The notes beneath the pieces were generated by a model that did no database searches, had not been told where the DNA came from, and saw only the letters and a list, made by a program, of their open reading frames with translations. The position numbers were made by a program, and so were the translations under genes. 64,000 bases of DNA from positions 39,672,001 through 39,736,000 of the forward strand of contig JAFFJZ010000001.1 of assembly GCA_018340375.1 (NCBI GenBank), read 5' to 3'. Source of the DNA: Gonatopus flavifemur. Its lineage: Eukaryota; Arthropoda; Insecta; Hymenoptera; Dryinidae. Of this stretch, positions 11,160-25,300 are shown one piece after another; position 1 is the stretch's first letter; each line of letters opens with the position of its first letter.

Positions 11160-13150
11160 GTCATCACACAGCGATGTCTTATCGTGTAGGAGAATGTGAT
11201 ATTTTGGAATCTTCTTTGAAACTGAAGTTTCTGATACAAATATACGTACATAAAATACTCATTCCCTTATCATTAAAAAAGTGTTTACAGTTTACGATTA
11301 ATGAACAATATTATCCGTGTATTTTGTCTTGTATGGAAATATTATTATTGCTTCTATCCACTTGGATACATTCATATATATGTGTAATAAACAGAATTGA
11401 TATCAAATCAGCAACTCGATTTGTTCAGTAAGTTGTAAAGGAGATATTTCAATGCTGTGAAAAATTGTCTATTTGAGTGTGAGAGTATTATATCCTGTAT
11501 AAAGAGTATTGATTCAAGTAAGATGTTTAAATGACTTTATGTGATTCAAAATCATTGAGTAAACATGAACACTTGTGGAGATTATGTATAACCTATTCAT
11601 CTCGTCCGAAATAATAGTATCTATTTGAAATTATATTTCTTGTCGAATGGACGCTGATGCTTTGCTAGAGCAAAGTAATCAAATTTTAAAGAATCATACA
11701 TTAATAATAAATTCAGTGAATTCATAATCATTATGAGAGGGGAATTAGAAGCAATTGATATTTTTCATACTGCAGTAGCGTAACCAAAGAACCTAAGGGT
11801 CCAGGCCAGGTCACCTTTCACCTCTTTTAGCATATTTATTGAAGTAATAACATCAAGTTAAAAATCGAAGTTCATTGATTAGAAATCACCCAAACCCCAC
11901 AATTACAATTGATTGGAAAAATGAATAAATGGATGAATTAATTAATTCTAAAGAACGTCTCACAAAATCCAAGATTTTAATGTAATCTTTTTTTATTTTC
12001 TACAAAGTGTTGGAGTTGTTGTAGACATTTTGGCGAAATATAAGAATACCCTCATACACCATTTAATCGTGCACTTGTCAAATTTTTTAATGAACATCTG
12101 AATCCACATCAATTATACATCCGTTTTTGCCCCTGCAGAATTGTCACGGCGCTTCTCAACTATACGGTCGCTCGTGGAATCGCTTATGTCCCTGCACAAT
12201 CGTTAACAATCGTTACAATGCTTCGCACCAATAAATATGGAAAAAGCAAGTCCATAAGATTTTATACGAACCAAAATTGAGATTAACCCTCTCAACAATT
12301 AACAACATTCATTAAGATTATGAAAAAAAACTCGAAATACATATGTGAACCATGTAAAACTTGAATAATCATTCATAGTTTATTATATCTAGGAGTAAAA
12401 AGTATCTCTAATATGAAATAATCTCTGATCCAAGTTTCATCTTTGAAATTCAAAATATTAATGAGATTAAATTTCGTGCATCATGAAAATGTAAATTTAC
12501 TGGAATCATTTACAAATACATTATCATTCTCGCATCTCTTGAGAGGATTATTGATGTTTTTCAGATGAATGAGCTTACATATAAAAGCGAAGCTTTTACT
12601 ATCGATTTTCCTTTTGAGGATTCTAGTGTAACGTTCTTCTACTTGTTCCATATAATACTGGGTAAAACGAGTATTATGTATCATAAAAGAAAAGTACAAT
12701 GGAACAAATATAGAGGGAACATATTTATAAATTATTTTTAGAGCTTTGAAATATCATGTGTTTATTTTCGTTGGAGAGGGATCTCCAATCGACTAACGAT
12801 CTGTTTCTCATTCTTTTATAAAATTGATGAGACATTGCTGACGATATTGAGAATAATTCTCATTGCACTGACTGCTCACTGGAACAAAATCAAGCGAAAA
12901 GTTGCCCTCAAAGATCGTTGAGATTATTTCAACTCTCATTTTGGTGCAATTCAGAACCAAGCGATATTATTGATACATCCTTTTCAGTGAAAACTTGACT
13001 AACGATTTGTCCACAGCTATGATTGATTCCAATATGATTCAAAAGATTAGGATACAAAATTGTCAGTGTTTCAAATAAATATAATAATGAAATATACGCT
13101 TGAAAGCATCGAGTAGATCCAATTCAGATTTCCATAATCATTCTCACTTA
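11160..13150. other. Gene-free interval between FBPase and SmydA copy 1
   Basis: AT-rich intergenic DNA. Near 12130-12220 a short imperfect direct repeat occurs (CCCCTGCAGAATTG, CCCTGCACAATCG). No coding exon or RNA gene could be supported. Confidence 0.5.
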
Positions 13151-13318
13151 GAGATGAGCGATTTGAAAATAATCGATTCTTTCTTATACAATTTTTATCG
13201 AATTTCAAGTGAAATTATATAAAAATGAATGAAAGTCCAAAAATGTTTATATAATTTCGATTGAAATTCGATAAGAATTATATAAAGAAGAATCGATCCT
13301 TTTCAAATCGCCCATCTC
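13151..13318. repeat. Foldback element, GCGATTTGAAAA type
   Basis: A nearly perfect palindrome of 168 bp. GAGATGAGCGATTTGAAAA at the left pairs with TTTTCAAATCGCCCATCTC at the right, and the arms continue through ATCGATTC and the TTATCGAATTTCAA segment. The core ATCGATCC links it to elements at 33010 and 33699. It lies immediately downstream of the SmydA copy 1 stop codon. Confidence 0.75.
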
Positions 13319-13331
13319 AATCTCACGTAAT

Positions 13332-16300
13332 TTATTGAGCCTTTCCCCGATTTTTTCTAATTTTACGATCTTGAGTTTTGTTATTCGATTCTATAGCCGT
13401 TAACGTTTTGATTTCTGTGATATTTTGATTCAACATTTTATATTCTTGCAGGGCTCGCTTTGCTAATTTTCCTTCTGGAGTCATCACGGGTTCCAGAAGC
13501 AGCATCGTCAAGGCTCTTTTAAGTAAATTACTAGCTTCTTGAAGACGAACAGCCAATTCCAAGGAAGATATCTCCCGGGATGCGTAAGCGCGATTAGCCA
13601 GAAGAACTATGGGTAAATGCATCTCGTACAACATGATCCCTGAAATTCAAACCGCTCAATTATACAGTATCAGTCTATTACATGAATATCTTAATATTCA
13701 CATCTTCCTTTCAATCCTTTGATATCCTCGTAAAAAGGATTTATCAGAGTGAAACTATACAGATCATGTAATTTTTAATTAAGAAACTCTTCAATGCGTA
13801 TCGGCGTTTTTATAATTATCACGATCATTTATGACGCAATTTTATTATTCAAAGTTGTAATCCTGGTGAGTAAGAAAGTAGAGGATGAAAGATATCCTTG
13901 CAAAAAAAAATTGTGTAGAGGAAAGTTCAATCAAAGATTTCATGATTTCAATAAACTATGCTTGGAAACAAATCCCTGTAAATTGATGTGAACATTTTAT
14001 ATAAATTCTATAAAATTATTACCAATTAAATATTTGTGTACAATTTTTATATAATTCGTATACGTTTCATCAAAATTGTGTACGCAATAATATGAAAATT
14101 TACAGAGAAGATGCTTTTTTGACTCACTCCATGTAAACTAACGAGAACGTGCATAGTTTTCATATCCTTATAGAGTAACTGATACATATTGTAATTATTG
14201 AGAATACGTGTTACCTTTCAAGCGTGATATTCCTGGCTCCACGATTTCTAGAACATTTAAAACTTCCTTACAAAGATTCAGCATCTTGTGTATGGTCTTT
14301 TTTTGTGGATCTAACAAAGATACCTCTTTCCTATACACTCCTAACAACTTTTGTTTAAGCATCAACATCAAGAAATGATTTGGATGCAATGAGTCTGACA
14401 ATTTTTTAACAAGATTTTCCATAACCTATAATGAATTTATCAAATTGTTAACTCCAACAATATGCCATATTTGATTCTTCTTGAAAACTATTCGAAATCA
14501 TACGTTAATATTAGAATCATCCACATTCTCGATAAGTTGACGTGACAATTCTAAAGTTGTCCGTATGAGACAACCGCTGAATCTTCTTTTGCACGTTTGA
14601 CAATGCCAGTTCGTCCTCTTATTGTAAGGATGTAGGTCCAAAGGATCGTCGATAATTACGAAGTCTGATAATCCTCTGCATCGTGGACAAAGAATGGTAC
14701 TGAGATGTGATTCCAACTCCGTTGGATCTCGGCACATCGCACATTCGCATTCAAAATATTTCCCTTCTCGTAAATGTGTTCTTCTTTCTGCTGTACCCTA
14801 ACGTATAACATAACATGCTTCATTATTTTCTTATGACATATCGCGTAATGCGATTAAGATATAGTATTGTAACAAACCAATAGAGCTGAAGTGTAATTAA
14901 AAAATATAGTTTCTCCCTGTTGGATCGGAATACTGGCATAGACAGTGAGTTGAAAATTATCATCTACAGTGAGATGAGTATTGCTTCGGCAATCGTGAGC
15001 CATAAGTGACGCTTCTATATATAATCCCCGAAGAAGGAGTGCGTCTAGACCACCCGGTGATCGTACTTCGAATGTATTCACATCCAAAATTCCACATATG
15101 TATTGTAAATCATCGTCGGAACATTCATCCTCGGATACGAGACAGAATTTTTTTATGATCTAATGACGTATCAATGTGATTATTGTTATTTCTTAGATTA
15201 TTTTCATGCATTATTGTGTGGAGTAAATATATTTACATTTATGACATTGGTTTTCCTATCCTCCCAAACGGAAGAATTTTTTCTTTTAGGTAGATGAGCT
15301 TCCATATCCTGTACCTTAACCCATGTCGTTGAATCGGTTTTCTTTAGTAACCATAATCTCAAGGGTAATAAGATTCCTATTATTTCCGTGATATTATCTT
15401 TGGACAGGTTTTTGTTATCTCGAAATAGCGTGCATTCTTCGATTTTATGATAGCCTTCGTGTCTCTAAGAAAAATAAAAGAATTGTAATAATAATCCATA
15501 AATAACTCATTTTATCATTTTTAGTTTCATCCAAAGAAGCAAAGTTTGTTATCAGATATTGAAAATCATGGCTAATTCTTCAGTTCGATGTATTATTTTT
15601 TTAAATTATTTTCATCGAATCATTGATTACCTCGCACATAACACCGCACAGTGGGGCCACATTGCATTTAGAACAAACAAATTGTCTTTCGTTGTTCTGT
15701 CTCGGGAGTAACCGCAAGCATGAGAAGCAGAAAATGTCCTTATTGAATGCAGTTGGTCCAACAGCCACTGCACTGTCACGAAAAATAACTTCGCCAGCCG
15801 ATATATTTTGTACAGCAAACAAATATCTGTATTTGAAGAAATCGATTTGTCGATAATCATAGAAAAAATACTTGTCGTTATTCATAATGCAATCGCTGAT
15901 AAGAGGACATAGGAAAACAGTGAGGAACCTAGGATTCTTCCTTAGAGAAGCTACACAGGAGCCAAAAATTGAGAATATGATTGATAATTGCGCGAAAAAA
16001 AATTAGAGATATATAATTTTCACTGTAACTCTTGTGAAAATACAAAAACCTATCGGTGTAAATTTTTAAGTGGCTACAGTTGAAGATCTGGGTGCTGAAG
16101 CTCGCCGAGTGCTGAAAAGGCCGTACAAATGTTGTCCAAAGCACACAGTCAGAAGCAGAAGAACATTTATCGAAATGGTTAATTTTTCATTTCACCAAAT
16201 TCTGTTTCACTTCCAGCTTCGATTTTTGGACAATACTTATACAGTTTTTCGAGCGCACGGCGAGTTTTTACCATACGAATTCTCAATTTGGCTTCAACAA

Positions 16301-16518
16301 AAATTTCAAGAAATTGTAGAAAGTTTTCAAAGAATTGCATTTCCATCAAGCAACTCTGGAAAATCGGTAATTGAATGAAAAAATGATCGTGAATATATAG
16401 AACAAATAATTGTGAACAATAAAAAACGCATTTCATACCTTCCAAATTTTTCCGAATAACCAACTTTGTATTTTGAATTACAAATTGATTGGTTTCGAGG
16501 CTTATCTCCAACCTGCAT
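13332..16518 (-). CDS. SmydA-type SET and MYND domain protein, copy 1
   Basis: Exons 16518-16439, 15826-15631, 15464-15237, 15159-14878, 14797-14504, 14425-14215 and 13639-13332 join in phase to 532 residues. The layout is that of arthropod SmydA proteins (Drosophila msta/SmydA-8 group): N-terminal SET half (GRYLFAVQNISAGEVIF), an inserted MYND zinc finger (C60-x2-C63, C78-x2-C81, C87-x3-C91), the SET core, then post-SET cysteines (CECAMC, CPRC, CQTC) and a helical C-terminal region. The SAM-contact motif, normally NHSC, reads AHDC at 222-225, so the asparagine is lost and methyltransferase activity is doubtful. The GTAERR-x-HL motif is kept. Start: MQVGDK at 16518 follows the phase of the sister gene; an in-frame ATG at 16548 or an unseen upstream exon is possible. 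Substrate unknown. Confidence 0.9.
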
Positions 16519-16729
16519 CTTGAGGATCCTAATGATAGAAATAATCAAACATAGAAATTCAAAGAAACGTCACTATGTGATTATTAATAGCATCTATAAA
16601 TTTTTTTATACCCCTTTTAACCGGAATATAAATAAATTTGACTTGAAATATGAAATTTATGTACGTCGTATGTACAAGCTGAAAATATTGAGTAAATTAA
16701 GAGATGCAAAATGTTATAAAAATTTGTTT

Positions 16730-16992
16730 CCACACTGATAGAAAAATGACCTGGTTGAAACATTCGAGGTCACAATAACTTGAAACCTGGTGCGATTGAC
16801 CGGGAAATGTGATTGTGATGTCCAGAAGAAGTGGTTGAAGCCAACATTAACTACATATTCTAGTTATTACACCAAGAAAAGAATCTGGTTTTTCTAACTG
16901 AAAGATGTAGTTAATTTTTGCTTCAACCACTTTTTCTGCACATCACAATCGCAGTTCCTGGTGAATCGAAGGGCGTTTTTCTGTCAGTGTGG
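16730..16992. repeat. Foldback element, CCACACTGA ends
   Basis: Left CCACACTGATAGAAAAA is the reverse complement of the right TTTTTCTGTCAGTGTGG with one change. Inside, GATTGTGATGTCCAGAAGAA and AGTGGTTGAAGC are repeated in reverse near 16921-16958. About 260 bp, with long imperfect arms and no coding frame. Confidence 0.75.
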
Positions 16993-18530
16993 ATTCTTGG
17001 GATCTGATCTTGAAAGAAATTGCTCTAACATTGCAGAAATGTCTCATGAAATTCAATAAAACATATCCAACATTTTTCATTTTTCACAGTGTTCCGAATG
17101 TAAATCTTGTTGAATTCTGTACAAATTGAGAAACATTTTCTAACAAAGTATTTTTGCATCACTCCATGCACGAATTATATGTAACTTATTTGTAAAATAT
17201 ATTGAATTCAATGGGAATCATATACGATTTTGAAAATTCTTCCACTTGGGATAATCTGAATTATTCTCTAGAGGATTATCAAACAATCCTGAAAATTGAT
17301 CAGCCTGGAATAAATTATAGCTGCGTCCAGAGACACGTTAGCCTGTCTCAAATTTCAACATTCAAGACACGTTAAATTTTCGAGTTCACGTGGATATAGA
17401 AAACGCTTAAGGGATTCTCTGCCGATAAGCAATTGTCCGTGTATTGAGTTGAAAATTCGAGCCAGGTGAAAATTTTCGCCCGTCTCGATTCCAAAAACTT
17501 CGAAACACGGCAAATTTCACCTGCCTGCAGAAAAACCCTAAAGGATTCACTACATCCACGAGAATTTTAAAATCTCACGTATCTCAAATTCAAATGTTAG
17601 AGACAGGTTAGCGTGTTCCTAGACAAAGCCATAAATTATCACATCGAATTCACAAATCCCTTAACAACTTAATCAAATCTCTCTCGTTTGGGCTATTTTC
17701 TTTGTGAATGATCATCGTTTTCATCGTTCAAAAGAATTAAAATTTAATAATGACATTCAATGATCATTTCATGTTCAAAGTAGTCTAATAGCTTCTGTAG
17801 CTTCAGGTTATGTATGTGTTATATTTGTTGAACACAAATTTGTTATAATTATTGATCAACGCATGAATTATTCTAGTACTGAATATTAGGTTTTCGTGGA
17901 TCCTTAAAATCTGTATTGTGTATTATTCGATCACACAACGCTTCCAAGATCACATCGATGACTATTAATATTAGACTGTATCGTGCACTGTAGAAGAAAA
18001 ATAAACGGAAGACCCTTGTATGCGGAAATGAGAGCGAATAACCCTAAAATTCAGGGTTTTTTCTGCCGTTTATATATAATATTCATTGTATATGTATATT
18101 CTTTCATTCCACTTCAACTCTTTGTATTCCCAAAATCCATCATATGATCGACATAAAATGGTATACGATGTTTTTTGTCCTTACAAGGTATCATTTCGCA
18201 TAAAACTAGTTTAAAATTCGAAGTTTGAAAAACAAACGATTTTTTGGGTCACTCTTTTTTATTATCTGCATGAAAAAATAATTTCCGGTACAACATGTTA
18301 TATATAAATGTTATAACACATTAGGTTGAAAATTACTTACCGTTCAAAGGCAATCCATTTTATGTAAAAACAACCTTAGCTGATTCGTTTATTCGATAAT
18401 TATATTCAAAACTCAGTATCGTATCAACAAAACAATCTGAGATTGCACGACATTATTGTTTCAATTATTTACTGACCGACAGACCAACCGCTACCATTTG
18501 AGATTTTAGGCTACTACCATTTCATACAAG
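16993..18530. other. Intergenic DNA between the SmydA genes
   Basis: No coding exon seen. It contains the foldback at 17310-17639. A GTAAGT donor-like site on the minus strand near 18340 could belong to an untranslated first exon of SmydA copy 1, but nothing in the sequence confirms it. Confidence 0.45.
17310..17639. repeat. Foldback element, about 330 bp
   Basis: Left ATAAATTATAGCTGCGTC pairs with the right GACAAAGCCATAAATTAT. The arms continue over ACACGTTAGCCTGTCTC versus GAGACAGGTTAGCGTGT and over the ACGTGGATATAG / CTACATCCACGAG segment. Arms are about 90 bp at roughly three-quarters identity. Non-coding. Confidence 0.7.
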
Positions 18531-18536
18531 AAGACG

Positions 18537-18925
18537 TATATAAGCCAGAGAGTTTATTAAAAGCTCCAAACTCAAGCAGTGATGGATTATACGAGGGTGC
18601 TCTCTGCAACAGTTCATTTGAAAGCAGCAAACTTTGTGTTAGAAAATTCTTGGGTCCTCCAGCAGCAGTTCACAGATTCTTAGATTCAGATTACTCAATT
18701 TAATTGATATTTGATTGTGATTTACGTGTAATTTATTTAAATATCATTTAAACTTGACTGCATTGTTTTATATGATTCTTTTTTCAGTTTGGACTCGAGT
18801 AACATATCTACCATATACGAAGAAATCCGCTGCTCCAATTTCACTACAAAATATTCGAAATTTCTTTCATTGTTCAAAAATTATCATCCGCATGGACGAT
18901 AAAAACAAATAAATTGAAATAAATT
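18537..18925 (+). other. TATA-led short transcript candidate
   Basis: TATATAA at 18537-18543 is followed about 35 bp later by an initiator-like AGCAGTG, then an ATG at 18582 with a 33-codon frame ending at 18683 (it starts MDYTRVLSATVHLKAAN). A TTTTTTCAG acceptor-like site lies near 18787, and two AATAAA signals lie at 18908 and 18918. The order TATA, start, short frame, poly(A) signal suggests a compact gene. The peptide has no recognised family or signal sequence, and coding status is unproven. Confidence 0.3.
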
Positions 18926-19392
18926 TTGAAAAACTTCGTATTTCATTTTCTGACGTTCGATGTTAGAGACTCAACAATAGCTTTAATCATAAATTAAGTG
19001 TTATCTATTTGATATTCATATGATCTATAACAGAGGGTAAGGAATGAACATGGAACTTTTTAATAAGAATATTTCATTGGAAAAACATTTATAATGAATA
19101 ATTTATTCATAACAATGATAACATTCATGAATTCTGTATAATTGAACATATGAAAAATCACTTGAGCCAAAAGATTCACTCCTAAATCAAATTAATGTTT
19201 ATAATTCGTCAACTAAAATATCTGGGAAGTATAAAATATCAATCTGAAAGGAATCCAAGAACAATTTTTGAATGCTTAGATTAATAAACATTGAAGCGAC
19301 AGATACAATATAAGTGGAATATCTATTACAAGTCAATTACAAATATTGTGAATTCAGAAGATCTTTTGTTCTTTCAGTACAAACTTGAAACT

Positions 19393-22300
19393 TTATAATT
19401 CATTGATCGATTGTTCAAGCTGAGCCAGTGATTCTTTGGCAACAATGCCTATACGACCTTCAGGCGTATCTGGCGATTCCAAACTAAGTATTGTTGCGGA
19501 TTCTTTCAAAATTGTAGCGGCCTCAATCATTTTTGTTTTCAACCCCGCATTATCGATGGTACCGTGATTCCATTGAGTTTTAGCCAAAAACAATAAGGGC
19601 GCATGCAACTCGTATAAGGTCATACCTGTAATCAAAAATAGAATAATAATCTTAACCAATATAATTTTTCCTACAATACAAAAAAAATTGATGGCGAATT
19701 TGCCAGGTCTAAGAAATGTGACTTAAGTTAGTCCAGTGGACGATTTATATTATTAATGATATTCAAAAAACATGTGAAATATTATAACAAATTCATTTCC
19801 GGCTATGAAGATGGACAAGGTCAGGAGCTTTGCCCTTTAAGGGCGCAAGTTCCAAAATAGTAGTATAATGAGCAGTGGCTAGTTCCAGAACAAAACCATT
19901 TCAATCAGCATAAAAAGTCATCGTAAAGTCACAGCCGCAGAAAGCGTAATATTTGAAAAGGGAAAGACAGAATGAAACAACACAAATCGAGGACGTGCGT
20001 AAACTAGAAAGAATAACTAATCTATGAAACAAATTATGAAACATGTTTATATGTGTTCTTTAATTAATCAATTGCGATGATGGAAAAAAAGGCTGAATAT
20101 CAACCACGCGTTGAGCGAGGGGACGTCACTTGGATCGGTTTGAATCAAAAGTAGATAAAGGATGTAGAATAAGACTGAACAACCAATCGATAGGAAGGGA
20201 AACAGCCCGTGGTGCCAAACTGTGTCGTGTAGAGGATAAAAATTTTTATCAACAGAATTTCAATCGAAAACTATTTTTTTCTGTGAGAGATTGGAGAGTA
20301 ATAAATTCTTCAATAAATATCAGTGATCTACGCCCCAGAACACATATCTGGGGTACAAATCTCCACGACCATTTCTTCGTATCTTGGAGGGATGATTTCC
20401 TATAAGTTCATAAAAACAAACGGATCCCTCCTTGGGAGATTTGGGAACGAAATATCCGTCAAAATCAACAATCAATTTGAATTCATTTATTAGATTCAAT
20501 CAAATCATTGACATTAGGAATGAACTCAGAAATCATACCTCTGATGCGAGAATAACCGGGTTCCACAACATCTAAAACTTGCATCAATAATTTGCACAAA
20601 TCTATTTTATGTTCCAGTATAACATCTGGCAAGTCATCGAGTAAGTATTCATCAACGCGACCGTATAGTTGAGTCAATGAATGTCTGAAACATAACATTA
20701 ATTCTATGAATGTCAAGCATTGCTTAAAATTGAATTAACCAAAAAACTATATGTTGGTTTACCTCAGGATAGTTAAAAATGCATGACGGGGATGTAAAAC
20801 AGAATGATATTTTTTTATAATATTTTCTCGCTCCTGTATTGCTTCTGGACCTTCATTAATACTCTCGACTTGCTCAACTTCCGCATTAATAATTTGAAAT
20901 ACTTTCCGAACTGCTGGTCCGTTCGTCGTGAATGGACAATGAGTGCATTTCCACGTGCTGTCTTGATCTATAAAATTCATTTAATTTCAATCATCATTTC
21001 CATACAACAAACATTGAATTATTCTATTTGTACAAGAAAACAATTGATACTTGATTTATTGAATATTCACATCCATATAAACCTGAATTTGAAATTTTAA
21101 TGAATCAAAATTATTATTCTCCGACAACTCAACACCTTCCTGAATTCAAATCTCAACAACGCTGGAATATTGAATCAAATTTGTATCCAAGAATAACTAA
21201 TAAATTCATGAATTTGTCATCAAATGAATAATCACTTGGTCGAAATAACAATGAATATACCTAAAGAATCCATTGGGAGCACAACACCGTTATCACATTT
21301 ATTGCACTTCAAGGATGACATATGTGTTCCCAATTCTGTTGGATCTGAACATCTTTGGCAAGCACAAGCAAAATGTTTTCCCTCGAGCATATGTTCCCTT
21401 CTCATCAGAGTGGGTAATAAAGAGTACGTATAACTTCCGAAAAGTTGGCCACCTTCAGGAACTTTTATGGTAGTTCTCAAGTGTAATCTGAAAAATCAAT
21501 ATATTCAAATAAATTTGTTGATGAAATCAAAGAACATGAAAGCAACACAATATAAGAAAATGTTTGATACATCTCGTTATGTATAAATTATATATAAATA
21601 ATATTGTATTGATATTTGATTTGAATGTAATTGTGAAAGAAAAAGAGAAAACAATACCATTCACATTTCGAAAAGCTTCAATTTTGCTCAACCTTTCACC
21701 GTAAATTAAAGTGTGAGTTGTGATGTTTTTCTCCTCTACCGCAGATATCATATATACGCTGTTGGAAATATTCTTTAATTTGATACAAAATGCCCAGTGA
21801 AATTTGAAATTCCCGTATTGAATTTATTGAAATTTTTGAATTCAATATCAGTTATGACATGAGTTATAACATTCCTCATTGGAATGTAAGGAATTAATTA
21901 TGACGTTCCACAAATATGTTGCTTATTCGCTGCATACGGGAAATTTACATAAAAGGTGGATAAAAAATGTAGTTGCGCACTTTGGATATGTTTTCATGTG
22001 ATTTCGAACAAATATGGATATGTTTTTTTTTGTAATTACGTATATTGGCAAACAACTACATATATACTGTGTTAAAAATTTCCAATAAAGAACGATACAA
22101 AACGATAAATTTTCTCTACCGTTCCTAATTAGGTTTCTGAATACGGAATTTACAACGTTATAGGGTTATTCAATAATAGAACTTCACCTTTTCTTATCGT
22201 ATTCTACACTGAGAGAAAAGTTTATTTGTGACAAGGGAGTGACATCAATTAGAAATAAACCATCTTTTGGTTAAATGAGATTTGTTAATAGTTAACAAAC

Positions 22301-25300
22301 CTAATGTGATTGAAATAAATTTAGAATATTTTTTTCTCAGTGTATAGAATTCTGGAATTTATTATTCTTTTTCAAACGCCTCTTCCTGTAAGAATTCTAC
22401 GATAAATTCACATATTACACATTCTGTTCAAACCTATCGAACAAGATGAAAAAACAACAGATTTATATCGTTTAAGAACGATACAACATTGTAAATTTCG
22501 TATTCAAGCTTGTGAACAAATTTATTCAATTGCATATAATTTATATATCATTCAATACAGTCTATATGTTGGTTTAATATGAATATATATAAATTATATA
22601 TCCTTCTGGAATTTCGTCCATATGGATAGAAATCTCATTGAAAACCATAGGAAGAATTAATTTTTTCAAATCATTTTGTATTGGAAACTTGAAGCAAGGT
22701 AAAATCAATTAATTATGTATATGAACAAACAAAATCGATTGAGTCTATATTGGTTTCAATTATTATATGTGCATACATGTATAACACTCAGAAAAACCAA
22801 AGTTTGCTATATTTAACAAACCGACTGTCAATTTGGGGAAAACATAATTCCAGCGATAAATATTACGAACATGCATACTTGAACTGAGTAGTCTTACTAT
22901 GAAAATTAGCAGTCTCGCGATCACAAGTAGTAAAGAATCTATTAATCGAAACCATTAAGAGGGTCAATACAATTAGACAAGCCAAAAAAACACATTTGAA
23001 AAAAATTTTTTTACAAAATAAAAGACCAGTAAAGATCGATGTTGTCGAAAAACCTCCACCAGTCGTCGAATTTTTTTTATTTTTCATTTTCTTCAGGTTT
23101 ACAGACAAACTGTAACTATTTTTTACAAAACTTTCCTTGGTTGAAATTTTTCAGATGAAAACTTTGGCCCCCAGCTTGCCCACCAATTTTTTTCATCGGT
23201 TATTTTTAAGCCACCCTACTGCCGCCATTTTGCAATGAAAAATTATCAACAAAATTTATTCATATATTCGAATGTTATGTTAACAAACTCACGAAGTTTC
23301 ATTGTGATTGAATGAAAAGTTCCTGATGAAAAAAGTTTTTTTCAAATGCGTCTTTTTGGCTTGTCTAATTGCATTGACCCCCTTAACGTTCATGATATCC
23401 GTCACTGGAACTCTTATTTTCCCAAATGGGCAGTCAACTTGCTAAATATTGATGAGTTCGATCTTCCCGTCATGTTCCAAAGTTCAAAAAATAATGGTTT
23501 CTCCCATGAGTGCAACACGTCATGTGCTGTTTACATTGCATGTGCATCATCAATAAAGTGATGTTTTTTAACAAATTCATGATCAAGATATTTACTTTAA
23601 TTTGATTTCTATGAGAAGCTGAAATTATTCGTTCATTCATGACTGGAGTAACTTCAAACACATCGATAACGTATAAACATACTTGTAATCAGTTGGAGAA
23701 ATACAATGGCTCGTATTCGACACACAAGAATGATTCATCAATGCCGAAATGGGATATAGCGCTCTAGCAGTGAACCCATTTGACGTGCGAACTTCAAAAG
23801 TATTGATCTCCAGGATCCCACAAGCCGTTTGAATTTCTTCCTCGCTGAACCTAATATAAAATCAGACGTATTATTTTATTGATCTTGACCCTTGAAGAAC
23901 GCACTGCTGCGTATTAGCACTACTTCCTATTTTTTTGACAAAATTGTTTTCACTATAAAATCATTACCTTTCGAATTTAAGTCGTTTCCTCAAATATTCC
24001 ACGATATTTACATGATCAGACTTCCATTGTGATTTTTGACATCTCTTTTTGTTATGCGCTTCCATGTCTTTGACTTCTGCATTCCAACGTTCCGGATTTT
24101 TCTCAGATTCTAGTAACAACCTTAAAGGCGTAATACATTCCAGTTGGGGTACTCCATTTTCGTTGCTTTCGTCCAAAGCTGCGTTTATATCGAATTTTTC
24201 GTTCACTTGAGAAAATATCTGTAGAATAAGTTAAGAAGAAAATTAAATTGTTTTTTTTTTTTTAAGGCAAATGAATCACTCGTTGGCCTGAATTTCATTT
24301 GTTTCAAAACCGGGTTCATAAATCATAGTAGAGATGGTAGCGATTAATGATCTGAAGTAATGATCTCTATAATTCGACTCAAATTATTTTGAAAGTATTA
24401 GTCAAATAACACAATCAACGTAACATGTAAAAATAAACTTCTCGAAACATTGCAAGATACAAATTATACGCTGTATATGCAAGGTATAAACAAAGTTCAG
24501 ACGCGCACAAGTTTGGAGAGAATTGAGGTATTATATATATTTCAATTGTATAATATTGTGTAATATTACAAATGTATGTTCAACGTGGTACTTTGATAGA
24601 CAAATTGAATTGAAATATCCACTGAAAATGAAATTCTGGAACAGTTAACGTTTGGAAATCAATGGCTGATGTCTGTGGAAAATAAAATTTAAAGATCTGC
24701 TATTATTCACCGGTACATCGCTGGTTGCTTAGTTGCTCATCAATACTTGATGCGAATGAAAATGAATCATCAATGTTGCGATGGTTACCAATTCCATTTT
24801 TTCACGGATATCAACTGTTGATGTCCAAACGTTAACCGTTCCAAAATTTTATTTTCAGTGTCGATTCTCTTCTATTGTAAATCATACAAACTTATTCCAT
24901 GTGATGAAAAATTTACTGACTTACACGCACGGTGAAAAATATGTATATTAATGTTAATATTATTAATACAAAAGTTTAGAAACAACTAACACACATATTT
25001 GTGTATTGAATCCCCCACACTTTTATTGGAATTCAAACAGAATATTATCTTGAAATGCTTTGCATATAAAAATTGGTTTGAATCTCATAAAATCTGTGGT
25101 GAATTTAATACACAAAAGTATGTGCGAATTGCTTTCAAATTTTGTGTGTGGAATTCACAAATTTTTTAACATTGCATGAGTAGTATTCCAACGTTTCATC
25201 ATATTTTTTGAATGTACAGGAAACGCACGCGTTTTTTCAACAGTCCATTTGCATTAAACACTGTTAGAAAAATTCTTAAATTGAATACGAAATTCTTTAT

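Noticed and set aside
21658..21767. Possible extra exon of SmydA copy 2 (acceptor CCAACAG, open frame MISAVEEKNITTHTL)
   Set aside because: Including it breaks the phase to the next exon. Skipping it joins DYK to LHLRTT exactly and gives the family sequence.
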